Shown here: positions 63,815 to 64,000 of the stretch, piece by piece
How positions within the stretch are numbered: position 1 is the first letter of the stretch
Layout: each line of letters opens with the position of its first letter
Source of the DNA: Climacteris rufus
Lineage: Eukaryota > Chordata > Aves > Passeriformes > Climacteridae
Direction: 5' to 3'
NCBI GenBank assembly: GCA_013398175.1
Contig: VZRZ01007419.1
Location: 269,224 to 333,223, forward strand
DNA length: 64,000 nucleotides
Notes under the pieces: generated by a model
The model's database searches: none
The model's input: the letters and a program-made list of their open reading frames with translations, nothing else
Told to the model about the DNA's origin: nothing
Program-made: the position numbers and the translations under genes

Positions 63815-64000
63815 CGGCCACACCAGCACCACCACACCGCACCACACCACACGCCACCACACACTTGGTTTGCGTGACTCGCCCCGCTGGGCGTCCGGGA
63901 ACACCTTCGAGTAAAATCCCCCCTGGCAGGGAAGTTCAACCCGCCGCCCCAAGACAAGCGCGGCCGCGCTGATCGCCCCCGGCGCCGGGCCGGGGCACGT
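63815..64000. promoter_or_regulatory. Edge of a probable CpG island / promoter
   Basis: Base composition changes abruptly from AT-rich to GC-rich, with about 20 CpG dinucleotides in the last 175 bases against a CpG-poor background. It contains a NotI-type octamer GCGGCCGC (63960-63967), CCGCCGCCCC (Sp/KLF-type) at 63951-63960 and a 12-bp palindrome CCCGGCGCCGGG (63978-63989). There is no TATA box. In vertebrates such islands usually mark promoters and first exons. The island continues beyond the window, so neither the gene nor its strand can be named. If transcription runs to the left, introns of that gene could cover part of this window. Confidence 0.7.
63818..63863. repeat. ACACC-type pentamer array
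   Basis: An imperfect 5-base repeat built from CACCA/ACACC units sits at the boundary of the CpG island. It includes ACCACA at 63831, 63841, 63846 and 63856 and ACCGCA at 63836. On the minus strand these read TGTGGT or TGCGGT, the RUNX core consensus TGYGGT. The array may be an ordinary microsatellite, a cluster of factor sites, or both. Confidence 0.65.

Noticed and set aside
63736..63957. Minus-strand 73-codon frame through the CpG island
   Set aside because: The glycine/tryptophan/cysteine-rich middle is simply the translated pentamer repeat; no splice donor or homology is evident.
1..64000. CRISPR arrays, operons, prophage or bacterial gene systems
   Set aside because: No regularly spaced direct repeats with unique spacers, no ribosome-binding-site/ORF packing and no prokaryotic genes; the repeats are those of a bird genome.

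Overview
The window looks like bird nuclear DNA from a gene-poor region (intergenic, or inside a very long intron). The diagnosis rests on interspersed repeats. There are five fragments of CR1-type LINEs, the dominant retrotransposon of birds and other sauropsids, and one solo long terminal repeat (LTR) of a type I recognise from bird genomes. The rest is AT-rich sequence with no long open reading frames, no bacterial-style gene packing and no SINE clusters. I found no exon that I can name. The longest open frames (up to 136 codons) are about what chance gives in 64 kb of AT-rich sequence, and several others are antisense shadows of CR1.

Layout. 1-5462: AT-rich sequence with nothing recognised. 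5463-6027: CR1 3' fragment, minus strand. 6028-24375: unassigned sequence with short tandem duplications, a perfect inverted pair of forkhead-type motifs (13665-13690) and a GC-richer block (20480-20640). 24376-24935: CR1 3' fragment on the plus strand between two TA-rich tracts. 25956-26696: a T/G homopolymer junction and a longer minus-strand CR1 fragment. 26697-44160: unassigned sequence holding a G12-N-polypurine tract (34653-34738), a CpG-enriched block with an ideal AP-2 site (38984-39250), a hairpin (41617-41648) and an 18-bp palindrome (43342-43359). 44161-44299: small CR1 fragment. 46536-47111: solo LTR, plus strand, with a TATA box. 47112-59299: unassigned. 59300-60035: an old, decayed CR1/L3-like fragment, plus strand. 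60036-63814: unassigned. 63815-64000: an abrupt rise in GC and CpG density, probably the edge of a CpG island that extends past the window.

No set of genes can be described as working together. The likeliest functional landmark is the CpG island edge at the right end, which probably marks the promoter of a gene lying mostly outside the window, on a strand I cannot decide. I did not find a novel gene system. The most checkable non-repeat signals are the CpG/AP-2 block, the forkhead inverted repeat, the pentamer array carrying RUNX-core motifs beside the CpG island, and one unassigned protein-like frame near that island (63323-63562, minus).
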